Assembly (NCBI GenBank): GCA_028684915.1
Contig: JAQUEZ010000004.1
Location: 22,194-86,193 of the forward strand
Direction: 5' to 3'
Length of the DNA: 64,000 nucleotides
Source: Desulfobulbus sp.
GTDB taxonomy: Bacteria > Desulfobacterota > Desulfobulbia > Desulfobulbales > Desulfobulbaceae
In this document: piece by piece, positions 53,176-63,410 of the stretch
Layout: each line of letters opens with the position of its first letter
How positions within the stretch are numbered: the stretch's first letter is position 1
The notes under the pieces: model-generated
Told to the model about the DNA's origin: nothing
Database searches by the model: none
What the model saw: the letters and a program-made list of their open reading frames with translations, nothing else
Position numbers and translations under genes: made by a program

Positions 53176-53740
53176 AATGGCGGTGCTGCTCTCCGGAAGC
53201 GGGAGAACGCTTGATAACTTCCACGAGCGCATCGTCAAGGGAACCCTGCAGGCGGAGATCCCCGTGGTGGTGTCCAATGTGGAGAGTGCCCTTGGGCTGG
53301 AAAAGGCCAAGCGGTATGGGTACCCAGCCGTTTTTGCCAAGGATAACGAGGCTATTAATGGAATTCTGGCCGATTATGATATTGATGTCATTGCCCTGGC
53401 GGGCTATCTCAAGCTCTACAATCCGCCGGAGCGTTTAGATAAAGCGGTCCTTAATATTCATCCATCCTTGATCCCCTCATTCTGTGGCGCCGGATACTAC
53501 GGCCACCACGTCCATGAGGCGGTCAAGGCGCGGGGTTGTACGGTGAGTGGTTGCACCGTCCATTTCGCCAATGAATCCTATGATCAGGGGCCGATAGTTT
53601 TGCAACGTTGTGTTACCCTTGAAGATACGGATACCCCCGATGATATCGCCGATCGGGTCTTTGCCATGGAGTGCGAAGTCTATCCCGAGGCCATCAATTT
53701 GGTTGATGCCAAGGGCATTGATTACTTTTGGAGCAGGTGA
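53168..53740 (+). CDS. purN: Phosphoribosylglycinamide formyltransferase PurN
   Basis: Folate-dependent GAR transformylase, 190 aa. [15 protein letters not shown] holds the substrate loop, [11 protein letters not shown] follows, and the catalytic [12 protein letters not shown] and YDQGPIV are present. The loop usually reads GSGSNLQA, and SGRTLDNF is a mild departure typical of some Desulfobacterota proteins. It overlaps the preceding IMP cyclohydrolase by eight bases, forming a purine-synthesis pair. Confidence 0.88.
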   Translation: MLKMAVLLSGSGRTLDNFHERIVKGTLQAEIPVVVSNVESALGLEKAKRYGYPAVFAKDNEAINGILADYDIDVIALAGYLKLYNPPERLDKAVLNIHPSLIPSFCGAGYYGHHVHEAVKARGCTVSGCTVHFANESYDQGPIVLQRCVTLEDTDTPDDIADRVFAMECEVYPEAINLVDAKGIDYFWSR

Positions 53741-53744
53741 ACGT

Positions 53745-54278
53745 ATGACAGCACGGACCATAATGATCGGCAGCGATATTGAACGCAGCCTGGATCGAAT
53801 CAGCCTGGAAATCGTGGAGCGTAACCATGGGGTCACGGACCTCTCCATTGTCGGTATTCATACCGGCGGTGTCTTTCTCGCAAAACGGATCAAGGAAAAA
53901 ATCGAGCAGCGGGAAGGGGTGGAGTTGCCAGCGGGTAATCTCGACATCACTCTTTACCGCGACGACTGGAGCCTGATCTCCCAGAACCCGATCGTCAAGA
54001 AATCGGATATCGGTTTTTTGCTGGAGGATAAGCGGGTCATTCTGGTTGATGATGTCATTTTTACCGGACGGACCATTCGGGCTGCGATGGATGCTATTAT
54101 GGATTACGGTCGGCCGCTCTCCATTCAACTGGCGGTCCTGGTAGACCGGGGGGGGCGGGAACTGCCGATCCAGCCCGATTACGTCGGCATGGCAGTGAGC
54201 CCCAGCCCCAACGAACGGGTCGATGTCCTTTTGAGCGAAAAAGACGAACGCGATGCGGTGGTGCTTTCTCCACGTTGA
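53745..54278 (+). CDS. pyrR: Bifunctional pyrimidine regulator/uracil phosphoribosyltransferase PyrR
   Basis: 177-aa type I phosphoribosyltransferase. It has the PRPP motif [20 protein letters not shown] and the PyrR signatures [13 protein letters not shown] and [20 protein letters not shown]. PyrR binds UMP and regulates pyr genes by mRNA attenuation in some bacteria, besides weak UPRTase activity. ATG 53745 is four bases after purN with GCAGGTGA overlapping; the longer frame is antisense-like. No pyr genes are adjacent. Confidence 0.9.
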   Translation: MTARTIMIGSDIERSLDRISLEIVERNHGVTDLSIVGIHTGGVFLAKRIKEKIEQREGVELPAGNLDITLYRDDWSLISQNPIVKKSDIGFLLEDKRVILVDDVIFTGRTIRAAMDAIMDYGRPLSIQLAVLVDRGGRELPIQPDYVGMAVSPSPNERVDVLLSEKDERDAVVLSPR

Positions 54279-54332
54279 ATCGACCGCCTGTCAGTGTTTC
54301 AGGAGAGTTAGCGTAATCGAGCTTTCGTAGCC

Positions 54333-55796
54333 ATGATAGAATCAAATGAACAGAGCGCCATCCCCTCGGACCTGAAGGATGTGTGTCGCCGTATCCGGGA
54401 GAAGGCAGAGAGTTATGAAAAGTATAACTTCTCCCAGGGACGCAATGATTTCCTCAAGGCCTTTTTTGATTTGGCCCAGGAGTATGACGCGCTCGACGAT
54501 TTCTACCGGATTTGTGTTTCCGTTCCCCTAGCCTTAGTTGGGGTGGCAAGTTCGCTCTATCTCTGTCAGGGAGAGGAAGGGCTGGCGTTGATCTGCTCGA
54601 GTGAGCGCGGGGTTTTGGCTCAGCCGGAACCGGCACGTTTTCCCATCCAAATGCATGAAACACCCTATGAGATGGCCGGTGCCTACATGGTGCCCATTTT
54701 CAGCAAGCATCCCTATGGGCGTAGTGATACAGAGGTCAGCACGGTTGAGGGGCGGGCGCAGATCAGCATGTGGAACGATCTGCACGGACTCTGTGGCGGT
54801 ACGCGGATTCTCGGTATGTATGTGGTGCGGCGAAAAGGGGGGCTTTCCGAGGTCGATAAGTTCTTTTTTGCCAAGTATGCCAACCGGATCGGCTACAACC
54901 TCGATAACCGGCTGATTGCACGCCAGAATATCGAGCGGCTTAAGTTTATTAACACCCTGGTGATCGATATTGAGCACAATATCATTGTGCCCAACATGTA
55001 TTTCCGCCATCTGTTCAACCAATTGAAAAAGAAGATCGGCCTGATCGAAGAGCTGAAAAAAGACATTGCCGCCAGTCATGAGCCGGGAGCTCTTCCCGGA
55101 ACCTGTGTCCATTGTTGCGGCAAGTTGCAGTCCCTACAGGATGAATTGTACAAGTACTACCAAGAAATCGTTAAGCACCATGCCAACATGAGCCTGTTTA
55201 TCGAGAGCCTGTTTCGGCGTGAGCACTTTGAACGGGGCCATCTGGTCCTGCACCCCAAGCGTTGTTTTGTCGAAAAAGAGGTGATCATTCCGCAACTTGA
55301 GCACTATGTGAGTCGCCTGAAGGCTGCCAATGTGATCGTGGATCGACCTCGAAACATGTATGAAGAGGAGTTCCCTATTCTGGTCGATATCGGCCTATTG
55401 GCGCAGGTTTATGCTAATTTTTTCTCCAACGCAGCCAAGTACACCAAAGAGGTTATCGACCACTCCGGGCGGCCGCGCAAAGCCATGGCCTATGGGCGGG
55501 AAGTGGTGGAAAACTTCAATCGTTCCGGTCAGAAGGGTATTAAATTTAACGTTTTTACCACCGGCCCCAATATGACCGTGGACGAGGGAAATCGTTTATT
55601 CCAGGAGGGGATGCGGGGCGGCGGCAATCTCGATATCCCCGGGACCGGACACGGCTTGTCTTTTATTCGTCTGGTAATTGAAATGCATGGCGGCCAGGTC
55701 GGCTATGAACCCACCCCGGAAGGAAATAATTTCTTCTTCATCCTGCCCATTCCTCCCCTCGATTACCCCTTGATGCTCAACACTGCTGTTGAGTGA
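54333..55796 (+). CDS. GAF-like protein with histidine-kinase ATPase domain, non-canonical
   Basis: 487-aa cytoplasmic protein. A GAF-like N-terminal region (about 50-195) leads to a helix with IDIEHNIIVPN (H215), an unusual phosphoacceptor context, followed by a long helical insertion bearing CVHCC (C258, C261, C262). The HATPase part starts near 300, with N-box VYANFFSNAAKYTKE and G-box GTGHGLSFIRLVIEMHGGQVG. There is no receiver. Whether it autophosphorylates or acts as another GHKL-type ATPase cannot be told. The Cys cluster hints at a metal or redox input. It sits 54 bp after pyrR. Confidence 0.72.
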   Translation: MIESNEQSAIPSDLKDVCRRIREKAESYEKYNFSQGRNDFLKAFFDLAQEYDALDDFYRICVSVPLALVGVASSLYLCQGEEGLALICSSERGVLAQPEPARFPIQMHETPYEMAGAYMVPIFSKHPYGRSDTEVSTVEGRAQISMWNDLHGLCGGTRILGMYVVRRKGGLSEVDKFFFAKYANRIGYNLDNRLIARQNIERLKFINTLVIDIEHNIIVPNMYFRHLFNQLKKKIGLIEELKKDIAASHEPGALPGTCVHCCGKLQSLQDELYKYYQEIVKHHANMSLFIESLFRREHFERGHLVLHPKRCFVEKEVIIPQLEHYVSRLKAANVIVDRPRNMYEEEFPILVDIGLLAQVYANFFSNAAKYTKEVIDHSGRPRKAMAYGREVVENFNRSGQKGIKFNVFTTGPNMTVDEGNRLFQEGMRGGGNLDIPGTGHGLSFIRLVIEMHGGQVGYEPTPEGNNFFFILPIPPLDYPLMLNTAVE

Positions 55797-55878
55797 GCGC
55801 CTCTATCCGTATGAAATTTTTGTCTCTGCGAGCCGTATACCGGCCGCCTTCGCCTTCCTTTGTCCCTGGTGATCAGGT

Positions 55879-58155
55879 ATGAATTTTACCGCACCAGCGA
55901 CCATTGAACTCCTCGCGCCTGCCGGGACCGTAGCCGCCTTTGGTGTAGCTCTGCAGGAGGGCGCGGATGCGGTGTATGTCGGCGCCCCAGGGCTGAATGC
56001 CCGTGCCCTGAGTCGTGATTTTACCTTTGGTGAGATTGCTGGCATGACCGAGGCAGCGCATGGCCAAGGAAAAAAGATTTACCTAGCTATGAACAGCCTG
56101 ATGAAGGAGAACGAGGTACCTCTGGCGCTTGAATCCCTGCAACGTTTTGCCGCCATTGCTCCGGATGCACTCATTATTCAGGATTTGGGGCTGTTGTATC
56201 TTGCCCGCCGTTATTTCCCTGAGCTCAAGCTGCACGCTTCTACCCTCATGACCGTCAATACCGCCATGGCGGCCTCTTACTTTCAGCAAATGGGATTTGA
56301 GCGGGTCGTATTGGCCCGGGAATTGAGTCTGGAGGAAATTCGCGCCATTCACGCGCAGAGTGGGGTGGAACTGGAAATTTTTGTCCATGGCGCCATGTGC
56401 TTCAGTTATTCCGGGCTCTGCCGTTTTTCAAGCCTTCATGGGGGAAAATCGAGCTTACGCGGGCAATGTGTTCAACCGTGCCGAAGACGCTACGATTGGG
56501 TTGCCTCCGGCAAAACCGGTGGTCGCAGCCCAGGCGGCAAAAAGGGCGGCTATCTTTTTTCGATGAATGATTTATGCGGCCTTGACGAGTTGGCTGCGAT
56601 CCGGGATACAGGAGTGGTCAGTCTGAAAATCGAAGGCCGGCTCAAATCGGTAGCCTATGTACGTAATGTGGTTCGGGCCTATCGTCTTGCCCTGGATGGT
56701 CTGGATCAACCGCCCCACCAACAAAAGGCTCTCCTTGAAGAGGCGCAGCATTTTCTCGATGCTGCCATGGGACGGAAGCGGTCCTCAGGTTTTTTTATCG
56801 GTGGCCGTGAAGACCGCATTATATTGCCCAACTTCTCTGGAAGTAGCGGTGAGCTCATCGGCAAAGTGTTGAAGATCGAGCGGAGTAAAGGGCCTGCGCA
56901 GCAGCGTGGTCTGCAGTTACAAGTAACCCTCCAGGCACCTCTGGAAGTCGGTGATCGACTGCGGCTTTATGAAGAGCGCAGCGGTGATCGTAAAAGCTTT
57001 ACTTTACGTGCAATGGAGTATAAAGGGAGGCGGGCGGAGAAGGCCGGGAAGGGGCAATCCGTGTCGATACTGGTGGGCGATGTGGATGCAGGCGGCTTTC
57101 AGAAAGCCTCGCACGGCCTGCTTTTTCGGGTCGATGTCAGTGGCCGCACGGATAAAGAACGATCCCCCATGATCAGCAAAATTGCCACGAGAGAAGCTCC
57201 TGATTGTCATCCAGGAGTTGTGCGCAAGCAGCTTGCCGAATTGGGTATGCTCGCACCGCCCAAAGCGATATCCGGGAAACGTGGCCCCGAGCATGGACGA
57301 ACTCAAAACAGGACAAAGGGTAGCCATAACGCCCCCTCCTCCCCCCAGTGGTGGCTCAAGGTCGCCTCTCTAGAAAGCGCACGGCAACGCTTTCCTTTCA
57401 AGGTCTCCAGGGTCATATTGGATCTGCAACCAGCGAACGTGGAGAGGGCTCTGCAGGCCGGCTCAAAGCCGGGCAAGCTTCCGTTTACGGTAGTCTGGTC
57501 GTTGCCCCCGGTTTTACTCGAAGAATTCCTGCCTTGGGTGCGAAAGGCTATACGTGCGCTTCGGCTCCAGGACGCGGTAAGCTTTCAGATCAGCCACATT
57601 GGTCAGTTAGCCCTCTTTGCGACTAATGATGGCGACAGTCCTCTACCGCCACTGGAAATTTTCGGCGAATACAGCTGCAATCTGCTCAATATTCCGGCGA
57701 TTTTGCAATGCCATAAGGCTGGTCTTTCCGGAGTCCAGTTTTCTCTTGAAACCGACCGCGACACACTGCAGAAAGCGCTGATGCACCGGGCAACTTTGGG
57801 CCAGAGTAAAACTGGTGAACAGATTCAGGTTGGTCTGTATGTTTATGGTCGACCGCCGCTTTTTTCCGCCAGGCTGGATGCACCTCATTTCCAGGGACAG
57901 CGAAGTTTCGTCAGCGGGCGTGGCGAACGGTACTATATTGATCGTCGTCCAGAGGCGGTGTACGCCTATTCCCATAACGCCTTTTCTCTGCTTGCACATG
58001 TGGATGAACTCTCCCGCATGGGGCTTGACTACTTTGTGGTTGATGTCAGTCACGGTGCTGTGAAGAAAGAGAGTATGGCTGTTACCTCCTTGATACATGG
58101 TCGGGGCGAATTACCAGAAAATTTTTCCGGAAATTATGACGGCACTTTGGCCTGA
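55879..58155 (+). CDS. Peptidase U32 family protein
   Basis: 758-aa member of the U32 family, whose bacterial members include RlhA and TrhP, which hydroxylate rRNA or tRNA, and enzymes annotated as collagenase-like proteases. The N-terminal catalytic region has ELLAPAGTVAAFGVALQEGADAVYVG and the signature LEIFVHGAMCFSYSGLC (about 168-184), with RGQCVQPCRRRY supplying more conserved Cys. A C-terminal extension (about 380-750) contains beta-barrel and second-barrel regions, as in the large U32 forms. RNA hydroxylation is more likely than proteolysis given current knowledge of the family. Confidence 0.85.
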   Translation: MNFTAPATIELLAPAGTVAAFGVALQEGADAVYVGAPGLNARALSRDFTFGEIAGMTEAAHGQGKKIYLAMNSLMKENEVPLALESLQRFAAIAPDALIIQDLGLLYLARRYFPELKLHASTLMTVNTAMAASYFQQMGFERVVLARELSLEEIRAIHAQSGVELEIFVHGAMCFSYSGLCRFSSLHGGKSSLRGQCVQPCRRRYDWVASGKTGGRSPGGKKGGYLFSMNDLCGLDELAAIRDTGVVSLKIEGRLKSVAYVRNVVRAYRLALDGLDQPPHQQKALLEEAQHFLDAAMGRKRSSGFFIGGREDRIILPNFSGSSGELIGKVLKIERSKGPAQQRGLQLQVTLQAPLEVGDRLRLYEERSGDRKSFTLRAMEYKGRRAEKAGKGQSVSILVGDVDAGGFQKASHGLLFRVDVSGRTDKERSPMISKIATREAPDCHPGVVRKQLAELGMLAPPKAISGKRGPEHGRTQNRTKGSHNAPSSPQWWLKVASLESARQRFPFKVSRVILDLQPANVERALQAGSKPGKLPFTVVWSLPPVLLEEFLPWVRKAIRALRLQDAVSFQISHIGQLALFATNDGDSPLPPLEIFGEYSCNLLNIPAILQCHKAGLSGVQFSLETDRDTLQKALMHRATLGQSKTGEQIQVGLYVYGRPPLFSARLDAPHFQGQRSFVSGRGERYYIDRRPEAVYAYSHNAFSLLAHVDELSRMGLDYFVVDVSHGAVKKESMAVTSLIHGRGELPENFSGNYDGTLA

Positions 58156-58323
58156 AAAATAAACGAAGAAACGTGTTGGGGCCATAGCGGTGCCACTTGA
58201 AAACGGACATCCTAAATTGTCTTCTTGGACAGACAACTCAAGAACGACGTTTCATACTGAGTAAAATGCCGTTTTTAATACACGGTATTTTGTTTTTGAC
58301 TATTCACCAATCCATCAAAATTC

Positions 58324-60081
58324 ATGTCGAATAAAGAATTATTACGAAAACTGGCCACTGTCCTGAAACCCTACCTCAGCAGTCTGCTGATCGCCATGGT
58401 GGCAATGATCGTTGTCGGCGGTTTTAATAGTTTGCAGGCTTACATGGTTAAACCATTGCTGGATGAGATTTTTTTCAAGAAAAATGGTGGGCTGTTGAAT
58501 TGGCTTCCCCTCGGTCTCATTCTTGTCTTCGTCGTTAAAGGGGTATTCTACTTTATATATACCTATGTACTGGAGCGAGTCGGTCAGAGTGTTATTCGGG
58601 ACTTGCGGCATGCCGTGTTTGTCCATATAAATTCCCTGTCGTTGAGCTTTTTCCATAAAACAACCACAGGTGAGATTATTTCCAGAATAATTAATGATGT
58701 CACTATCCTTCAGGGTGCAGTGAGTTCATCTCTCATTCAGTTGTTACGTGATTTTTGTTCCGTGGTCGGCCTGTTGGGAGTCATCTTTTTCATGGATTGG
58801 CGCCTTGCCTTAATGTCGCTGATATTTATTCCCATGGCAGTCTATCCTATCGTCTTTTTTGGACGTCGATTCCGTAAAATCAGTGTGGCGTACCAGACAA
58901 AGATTGGTGAAGCGACCAATAATCTCCACGAGATCATAGCTGGGGCACGTATTGTCAAAGCCTTTTGCATGGAGCACGATGAGGTTCAGCACTTTCGTAC
59001 AAAGCTTCAGGAAATCATGGATACGCTTTTGTCGGAGACAAAAAACCGTTGCCTTTCCCATCCGTTAATCGAATGTATTGGTGGTTTAGGCATGGCCTTT
59101 ATCATCTGGTTCGGTGGTAGGGAAGTCCTCAATGGACATTCGACTCCGGGTACGTTCATGTCCTTTCTGACAGCACTTATTCTTCTGTATGAGCCGATAA
59201 AAGGCGTCAGCAAAATTAACTCAACCTTCCAAAACGGTGCTGCTGCGGCTGGGCGAATTTTTCAATTGCTGGATGTGCAGTCGGATATCAAAGAACGGGT
59301 TGATGCGATCACATTGCCACCCTTTCAAAGGGATATTCTATTTGATGATGTCTGCTTCAGTTATGAAATCGGGCGCCCGGTGCTCAAGCATCTCAATCTG
59401 CGACTGCAACGGGGTGAGATTTTGGCCATTGTTGGTCCCAGTGGCAGCGGCAAAACCACGCTAGCCAACCTGCTCCCGCGATTTTATGAAATCAGTGAGG
59501 GGGCCCTGAAGATAGACGACCATGATATTCGTGATGTGACTTTGACCTCTTTGCGCTCTCAGGTGGCCCTCGTAACCCAACAGACAATTCTTTTTAACGA
59601 CACCGTGCGCAACAATATTGCCTATGGCCGCAAATCCTGTACGGAAGTTGAGATTCACGAGGCCGCAAAAGCCGCCTATGCATACGATTTTATCGTGGAT
59701 CTTCCCCGAGGGTTTGATACTGTCATCGGGGAATCCGGCGCCCGTCTTTCTGGTGGTCAGCAACAAAGAGTGTCCATTGCCCGTGCCATTCTCAAAGATG
59801 CGCCGATTCTAATTCTCGATGAGGCAACATCTTCGCTCGATACCGAGTCAGAACGCGAGGTCCAACGCGCGCTTGAAAATCTTATGAAAAACCGGACCAC
59901 AATCATCATCGCTCACCGTCTTTCTACGGTAAAAAATGCCGATAGGATTATTGTGCTGAAAGACGGAAAATTGGTGGAAGAAGGGACCCATGAGGCGTTG
60001 CTCGCGCAACGAGGCGAATATTTTGCCTTATATCGACTCCAATTTTCCCACGATGCAAGTGACGCAGGGGCGTTGGGATAG
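58324..60081 (+). CDS. msbA: Lipid A export ABC transporter MsbA
   Basis: 585-aa half-transporter with six N-terminal transmembrane helices (within 1-320) and a cytoplasmic ATPase. The ATPase has Walker A GPSGSGKTT (about 372-380), Q-loop VTQQTILF, signature LSGGQQQR, Walker B ILILDEATSS and the H-loop IIIAHRLST. It flips lipid A-core across the inner membrane. The following genes encode lipopolysaccharide-type glycosyltransferases, which supports the MsbA assignment over other exporters. Confidence 0.9.
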   Translation: MSNKELLRKLATVLKPYLSSLLIAMVAMIVVGGFNSLQAYMVKPLLDEIFFKKNGGLLNWLPLGLILVFVVKGVFYFIYTYVLERVGQSVIRDLRHAVFVHINSLSLSFFHKTTTGEIISRIINDVTILQGAVSSSLIQLLRDFCSVVGLLGVIFFMDWRLALMSLIFIPMAVYPIVFFGRRFRKISVAYQTKIGEATNNLHEIIAGARIVKAFCMEHDEVQHFRTKLQEIMDTLLSETKNRCLSHPLIECIGGLGMAFIIWFGGREVLNGHSTPGTFMSFLTALILLYEPIKGVSKINSTFQNGAAAAGRIFQLLDVQSDIKERVDAITLPPFQRDILFDDVCFSYEIGRPVLKHLNLRLQRGEILAIVGPSGSGKTTLANLLPRFYEISEGALKIDDHDIRDVTLTSLRSQVALVTQQTILFNDTVRNNIAYGRKSCTEVEIHEAAKAAYAYDFIVDLPRGFDTVIGESGARLSGGQQQRVSIARAILKDAPILILDEATSSLDTESEREVQRALENLMKNRTTIIIAHRLSTVKNADRIIVLKDGKLVEEGTHEALLAQRGEYFALYRLQFSHDASDAGALG

Positions 60082-60091
60082 GCTTAGATAG

Positions 60092-61015
60092 ATGATAACA
60101 AAAAAGTTGCACATACTCGTGGTCCGTGACGGGCGACCAGGTCATGAAAAGCAATCTCTTGGTATCGTAGCTTCCCTGAAAAAAGTTCATACCGTTCAGG
60201 TGCTGGAGGTCAGAGTCGATCCGGGCTACAAGGCTGTACTGAGAGCTGCGGCTGTGTTTTTTGGTGCTGGCTTGACTGTTTTTTCTGCTTTTCGGCCGGA
60301 CTTGATTATAGGTACCGGTAGTCATACCCATTTGACACTTTTAGCCCTAAAAAAACGACTTGGCGGTCATGCTATTGTCTGTATGTCGCCAATGGCCATG
60401 CTCCGGGGGTATTTTGATCTATGCTGCATTCCACGCCATGACCAACTTGCCGAGGGGGCCAATATACTGCTTACCGATGGCCCTCCAGGGTTAAACAGTC
60501 ATTCACACCAGCACGAACCTAGAGGCGCCCTTGTGCTTGTAGGCGGGATTGATGAAAAAAGCCATGTTTGGAATAACATTGCTATCGCGCGACAGATAGC
60601 CTCCGCCATCGCAGCACATCCTGAATTCGCCTGGACATTAACCACGTCGCCCCGCACTCCTCCCAATTTTCTCGACATTTTTTCTCAACAGGACCTCGAT
60701 GTCGCCGTTAATCTATGCCCCTTTGGTTCAACGGCCCAAGGATGGCTGGAAGAGCAATTGCAAATGGCGGAATGGGTATTGGTGACAGAAGACAGTCTTT
60801 CCATGATATTTGAGGCACTTTCGGCAGGATGCCATGTCGCGACCATCCCTGTGAAATTTAAAAACGAGAATAAATTTGTTCGTTGTCTGAAAGACCTAAA
60901 AAACAGGCAACTTATTGCCGAGTCCATGGGGGGCGAGGTGTCAAATGATAGAAGATGTTTTAATGAGGCTGATAGGTGTGCTTCTGAAATTATTAAGAGA
61001 TTTGTTGATAGCTAG
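60092..61015 (+). CDS. ELM1/GtrOC1-family putative glycosyltransferase
   Basis: 307-aa GT-B-like protein with the family landmarks VVRDGRPGHEKQSLG, IIGTGSHTHL, GGIDEKSHVWNN, WTLTTSPRTP and VTEDSLSMIFEAL. Bacterial members lie in lipopolysaccharide core loci. The precise sugar is unknown. It starts 11 bp after msbA and is likely cotranscribed. Composition begins to shift towards AT near its 3' end. Confidence 0.82.
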   Translation: MITKKLHILVVRDGRPGHEKQSLGIVASLKKVHTVQVLEVRVDPGYKAVLRAAAVFFGAGLTVFSAFRPDLIIGTGSHTHLTLLALKKRLGGHAIVCMSPMAMLRGYFDLCCIPRHDQLAEGANILLTDGPPGLNSHSHQHEPRGALVLVGGIDEKSHVWNNIAIARQIASAIAAHPEFAWTLTTSPRTPPNFLDIFSQQDLDVAVNLCPFGSTAQGWLEEQLQMAEWVLVTEDSLSMIFEALSAGCHVATIPVKFKNENKFVRCLKDLKNRQLIAESMGGEVSNDRRCFNEADRCASEIIKRFVDS

Positions 61016-61081
61016 GTATGATAAATAGGGGTTTCTGCTGGTAAATTCGAATCGATTTCCCTTGATGCCGGACATCTTTGT

Positions 61082-62221
61082 ATGATTATGAATAGACAAA
61101 TTGCCATTGCTCAAATTTTACCAGATTTATATGAGGGAGGTGTAGAGCGAGGGACTGTTGATTTGGGTAAATATTTAGTTGAGAATAATTTCAGGTCCAT
61201 GGTCATCTCAGGTGGTGGCCCAATGGTTGCTCAGTTGGAAGAGAATGGTGTCAGGCACTTAGCTATAGAAGTTGGCAAAAAACGACCATCGATACTGTTT
61301 TCCATAAAAAAATTAAGAGATTTCTTTTTATCTGAAAAAATAGATATAGTTCATGCTCGATCAAGAGTGCCAGCATGGGCTGCATTATTAGCTTTAAAAA
61401 GTATTGAAAAAAAACTGCGTCCAAAATTTATAACTACATTTCATGGTTATTATTCGGTCAATAAATATAGTGCTATAATGACCAAGGGTGAGGTAGTTAT
61501 CGCTGTTTCAGATGCTATAAAACAACATATCATAGACGAATATAAAATAGCGCCTGGTAAGGTGAACGTCATCCATCGAGGTGTTGATCCGAATGTTTTT
61601 TACGAAAAAAATGTAACAAATGAACGAAGGCATCAATTGCTTGAAAAATGGAATTTGGATCTTCGCGGAGAGCTGTTATTGATGATGCCTGGCCGGATTT
61701 CTGAGTGGAAAGGTCAAGATATCTTCATTAAAAGTCTTGCTTTGATAAAGGAGATCCCCTGGAAGGCTGTAATTGTCGGCAGCTATAATATTCATAGTGA
61801 CTATGTGAAAAGATTGCATGCTCTTGCCGAGCAATTTGGGATTATTCAGCGTATACAGTTTGTGGGCTCATGTAAAGATATGCCAGCAGCCTACAGCCTG
61901 GCGGATGTTGTTGTTTCTGCTTCATCAGGTCAACCTGAGGCTTTTGGGAGAATCGCTATAGAGGCGCAATCGATGCAGACACCTATCATAGCTACAGCAC
62001 ACGGGGGCTCGTTGGAGACGGTGATCGATAATGTAACAGGATGGTTAGTTGCTCCTGGTGATCATATTGATATGGCAAAAAAAATTCAGGTGGCCTTGGG
62101 AAGTAAGGAGGCGCGATTTAAGGTTGGTCTCTGCGGGCGTGAGAATGTTTTGGCCAATTATAGTCTTCGGGAGATGTGCGGTAAAACCGTCGATATTTAC
62201 AGGAACATTTTAACACGCTAA
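61082..62221 (+). CDS. Family 4-type glycosyltransferase (lipopolysaccharide)
   Basis: 379-aa retaining GT-B enzyme. The N-terminal acceptor half has ILPDLYEGGVERGTVDLGKYL, and the donor half has MMPGRISEWKGQDIFIKSL and the nucleotide-sugar signature SGQPEAFGRIAIEAQSMQTPIIAT (E-x7-E). No membrane segment is present. It probably extends the lipopolysaccharide core. Base composition is clearly more AT-rich than in msbA, in keeping with acquired surface-polysaccharide genes. Confidence 0.88.
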   Translation: MIMNRQIAIAQILPDLYEGGVERGTVDLGKYLVENNFRSMVISGGGPMVAQLEENGVRHLAIEVGKKRPSILFSIKKLRDFFLSEKIDIVHARSRVPAWAALLALKSIEKKLRPKFITTFHGYYSVNKYSAIMTKGEVVIAVSDAIKQHIIDEYKIAPGKVNVIHRGVDPNVFYEKNVTNERRHQLLEKWNLDLRGELLLMMPGRISEWKGQDIFIKSLALIKEIPWKAVIVGSYNIHSDYVKRLHALAEQFGIIQRIQFVGSCKDMPAAYSLADVVVSASSGQPEAFGRIAIEAQSMQTPIIATAHGGSLETVIDNVTGWLVAPGDHIDMAKKIQVALGSKEARFKVGLCGRENVLANYSLREMCGKTVDIYRNILTR

Positions 62222-62473
62222 ATGAATGCAGCTTTTTTCTGGACAACCCTTCGTTGATGGTGCGGGTGAGCCCGGGTAGATGGTTTCATGGCTTTTTTGT
62301 AATATAGGAAATGTTGAGGCCCTCTCTGGCGGTATAGAATCGGTAAATGTCCACTCGTCTCGGATATGCCCGTTCCTTTGTTCAGGATGTTTTCAGGGCT
62401 AATCTAAAGGTAAGCCACGGCCTGTTTAGAAGAATGGGGGCGCCAGGTACCTATATTGTTGGATGGTGCATGC
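62222..62473. other. Spacer with possible gene remnant
   Basis: This spacer is richer in G+C than the genes on both sides. A short frame from ATG 62347 reads RLGYARSFVQDVFRANLKVSHGLFRRMG..., looks protein-like for about 35 residues and then runs into the next gene in another frame. It may be the tail of a deleted neighbour. I cannot assign it to a family. Confidence 0.3.
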
Positions 62474-63217
62474 ATGGAAAAGAAGATTATTTCAATGATC
62501 TATAGCTATTATAACCAGCCAAAAATGCTTGATGTTATTGTGGGTATAATTAATAGTTATGATGATGATTTGATTGGTAGCGTTGAGGTTATTTTTGTTG
62601 ACGATGGATCGCAAGCATTTCCAATGGTGAAAAAGGAGATGAAGTGCTCGGCTAAATTTTTTCGCTTAAAAGAAGATGTTGGATTTAATAATTGTGGCGC
62701 CAAAAATGTTGGATTATTTAATGCAACAGGTGAGTGGTGCTTTATTTTAGATTTAGATCATTATGTGACTGGTTCAAATTTAAAAAAAATAATTGATAAA
62801 TATTTGATAAGTGATACACATGGTTTTTTGCATGGGTTTTTGTCTATTTTTAAGAAGAAACAAAGATGGTACCAGTTTAAACGTTTAAAAGATGGAAAAA
62901 ATATTATTGGAAAAAATCCAAATATTAAACTGATCAGGAGAGAGTCTGTGCTGTCATGTCCGTATGATGAAGATTTTTCAGGTTACTACGGATATGAAGA
63001 TATGTTTCAGCTGTTTTTATTGAAAAAAAAATATGGTCGTCCAAAAATAGTTAAAAATATATTGATTGAGATGGTTACTGCGATTAATGATTCAAATACA
63101 AAAACTCAAACAAATAGAAGTGTCGATAGAAATAAAAAACTTTTTGATAAAAAAATTACAGGTGTAGTGCCGTATTCTGAAAAATTCTTAAGAATTCCAT
63201 ATGAGTCAATGTTTTAA
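62474..63217 (+). CDS. Family 2 glycosyltransferase
   Basis: 247-aa GT-A enzyme. It starts with ISMIYSYYNQPKMLDVIVGI and has VEVIFVDDGS (nucleotide-sugar Asp), LKEDVGFNNCGAKNVGLFNATGEWCFILDLDHYV (DxD-like DLD) and PYDEDFSGYYGYEDMF (acceptor ED motif). The gene is very AT-rich, typical of lipopolysaccharide islands. ATG 62474 is preferred over an upstream TTG at 62456. The substrate is unknown. Confidence 0.82.
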   Translation: MEKKIISMIYSYYNQPKMLDVIVGIINSYDDDLIGSVEVIFVDDGSQAFPMVKKEMKCSAKFFRLKEDVGFNNCGAKNVGLFNATGEWCFILDLDHYVTGSNLKKIIDKYLISDTHGFLHGFLSIFKKKQRWYQFKRLKDGKNIIGKNPNIKLIRRESVLSCPYDEDFSGYYGYEDMFQLFLLKKKYGRPKIVKNILIEMVTAINDSNTKTQTNRSVDRNKKLFDKKITGVVPYSEKFLRIPYESMF

Positions 63218-63410
63218 TCCGTTTGAGGTCTGATTAAGTTGTTGAATAACAGTATATTCTACTCTTTTTTTCCTGATTCCTTCGGCCTGAAGGAGGAGAG
63301 TACGAAGATATTTTTACCAGTTTTTATGCCAGAGTCGAGTTTTATTGTAATCATTTTTTTGAAGTTGCTAAGCGTTTCATTCGGTTGATGCAACTAATTA
63401 TCTGTGGGCT

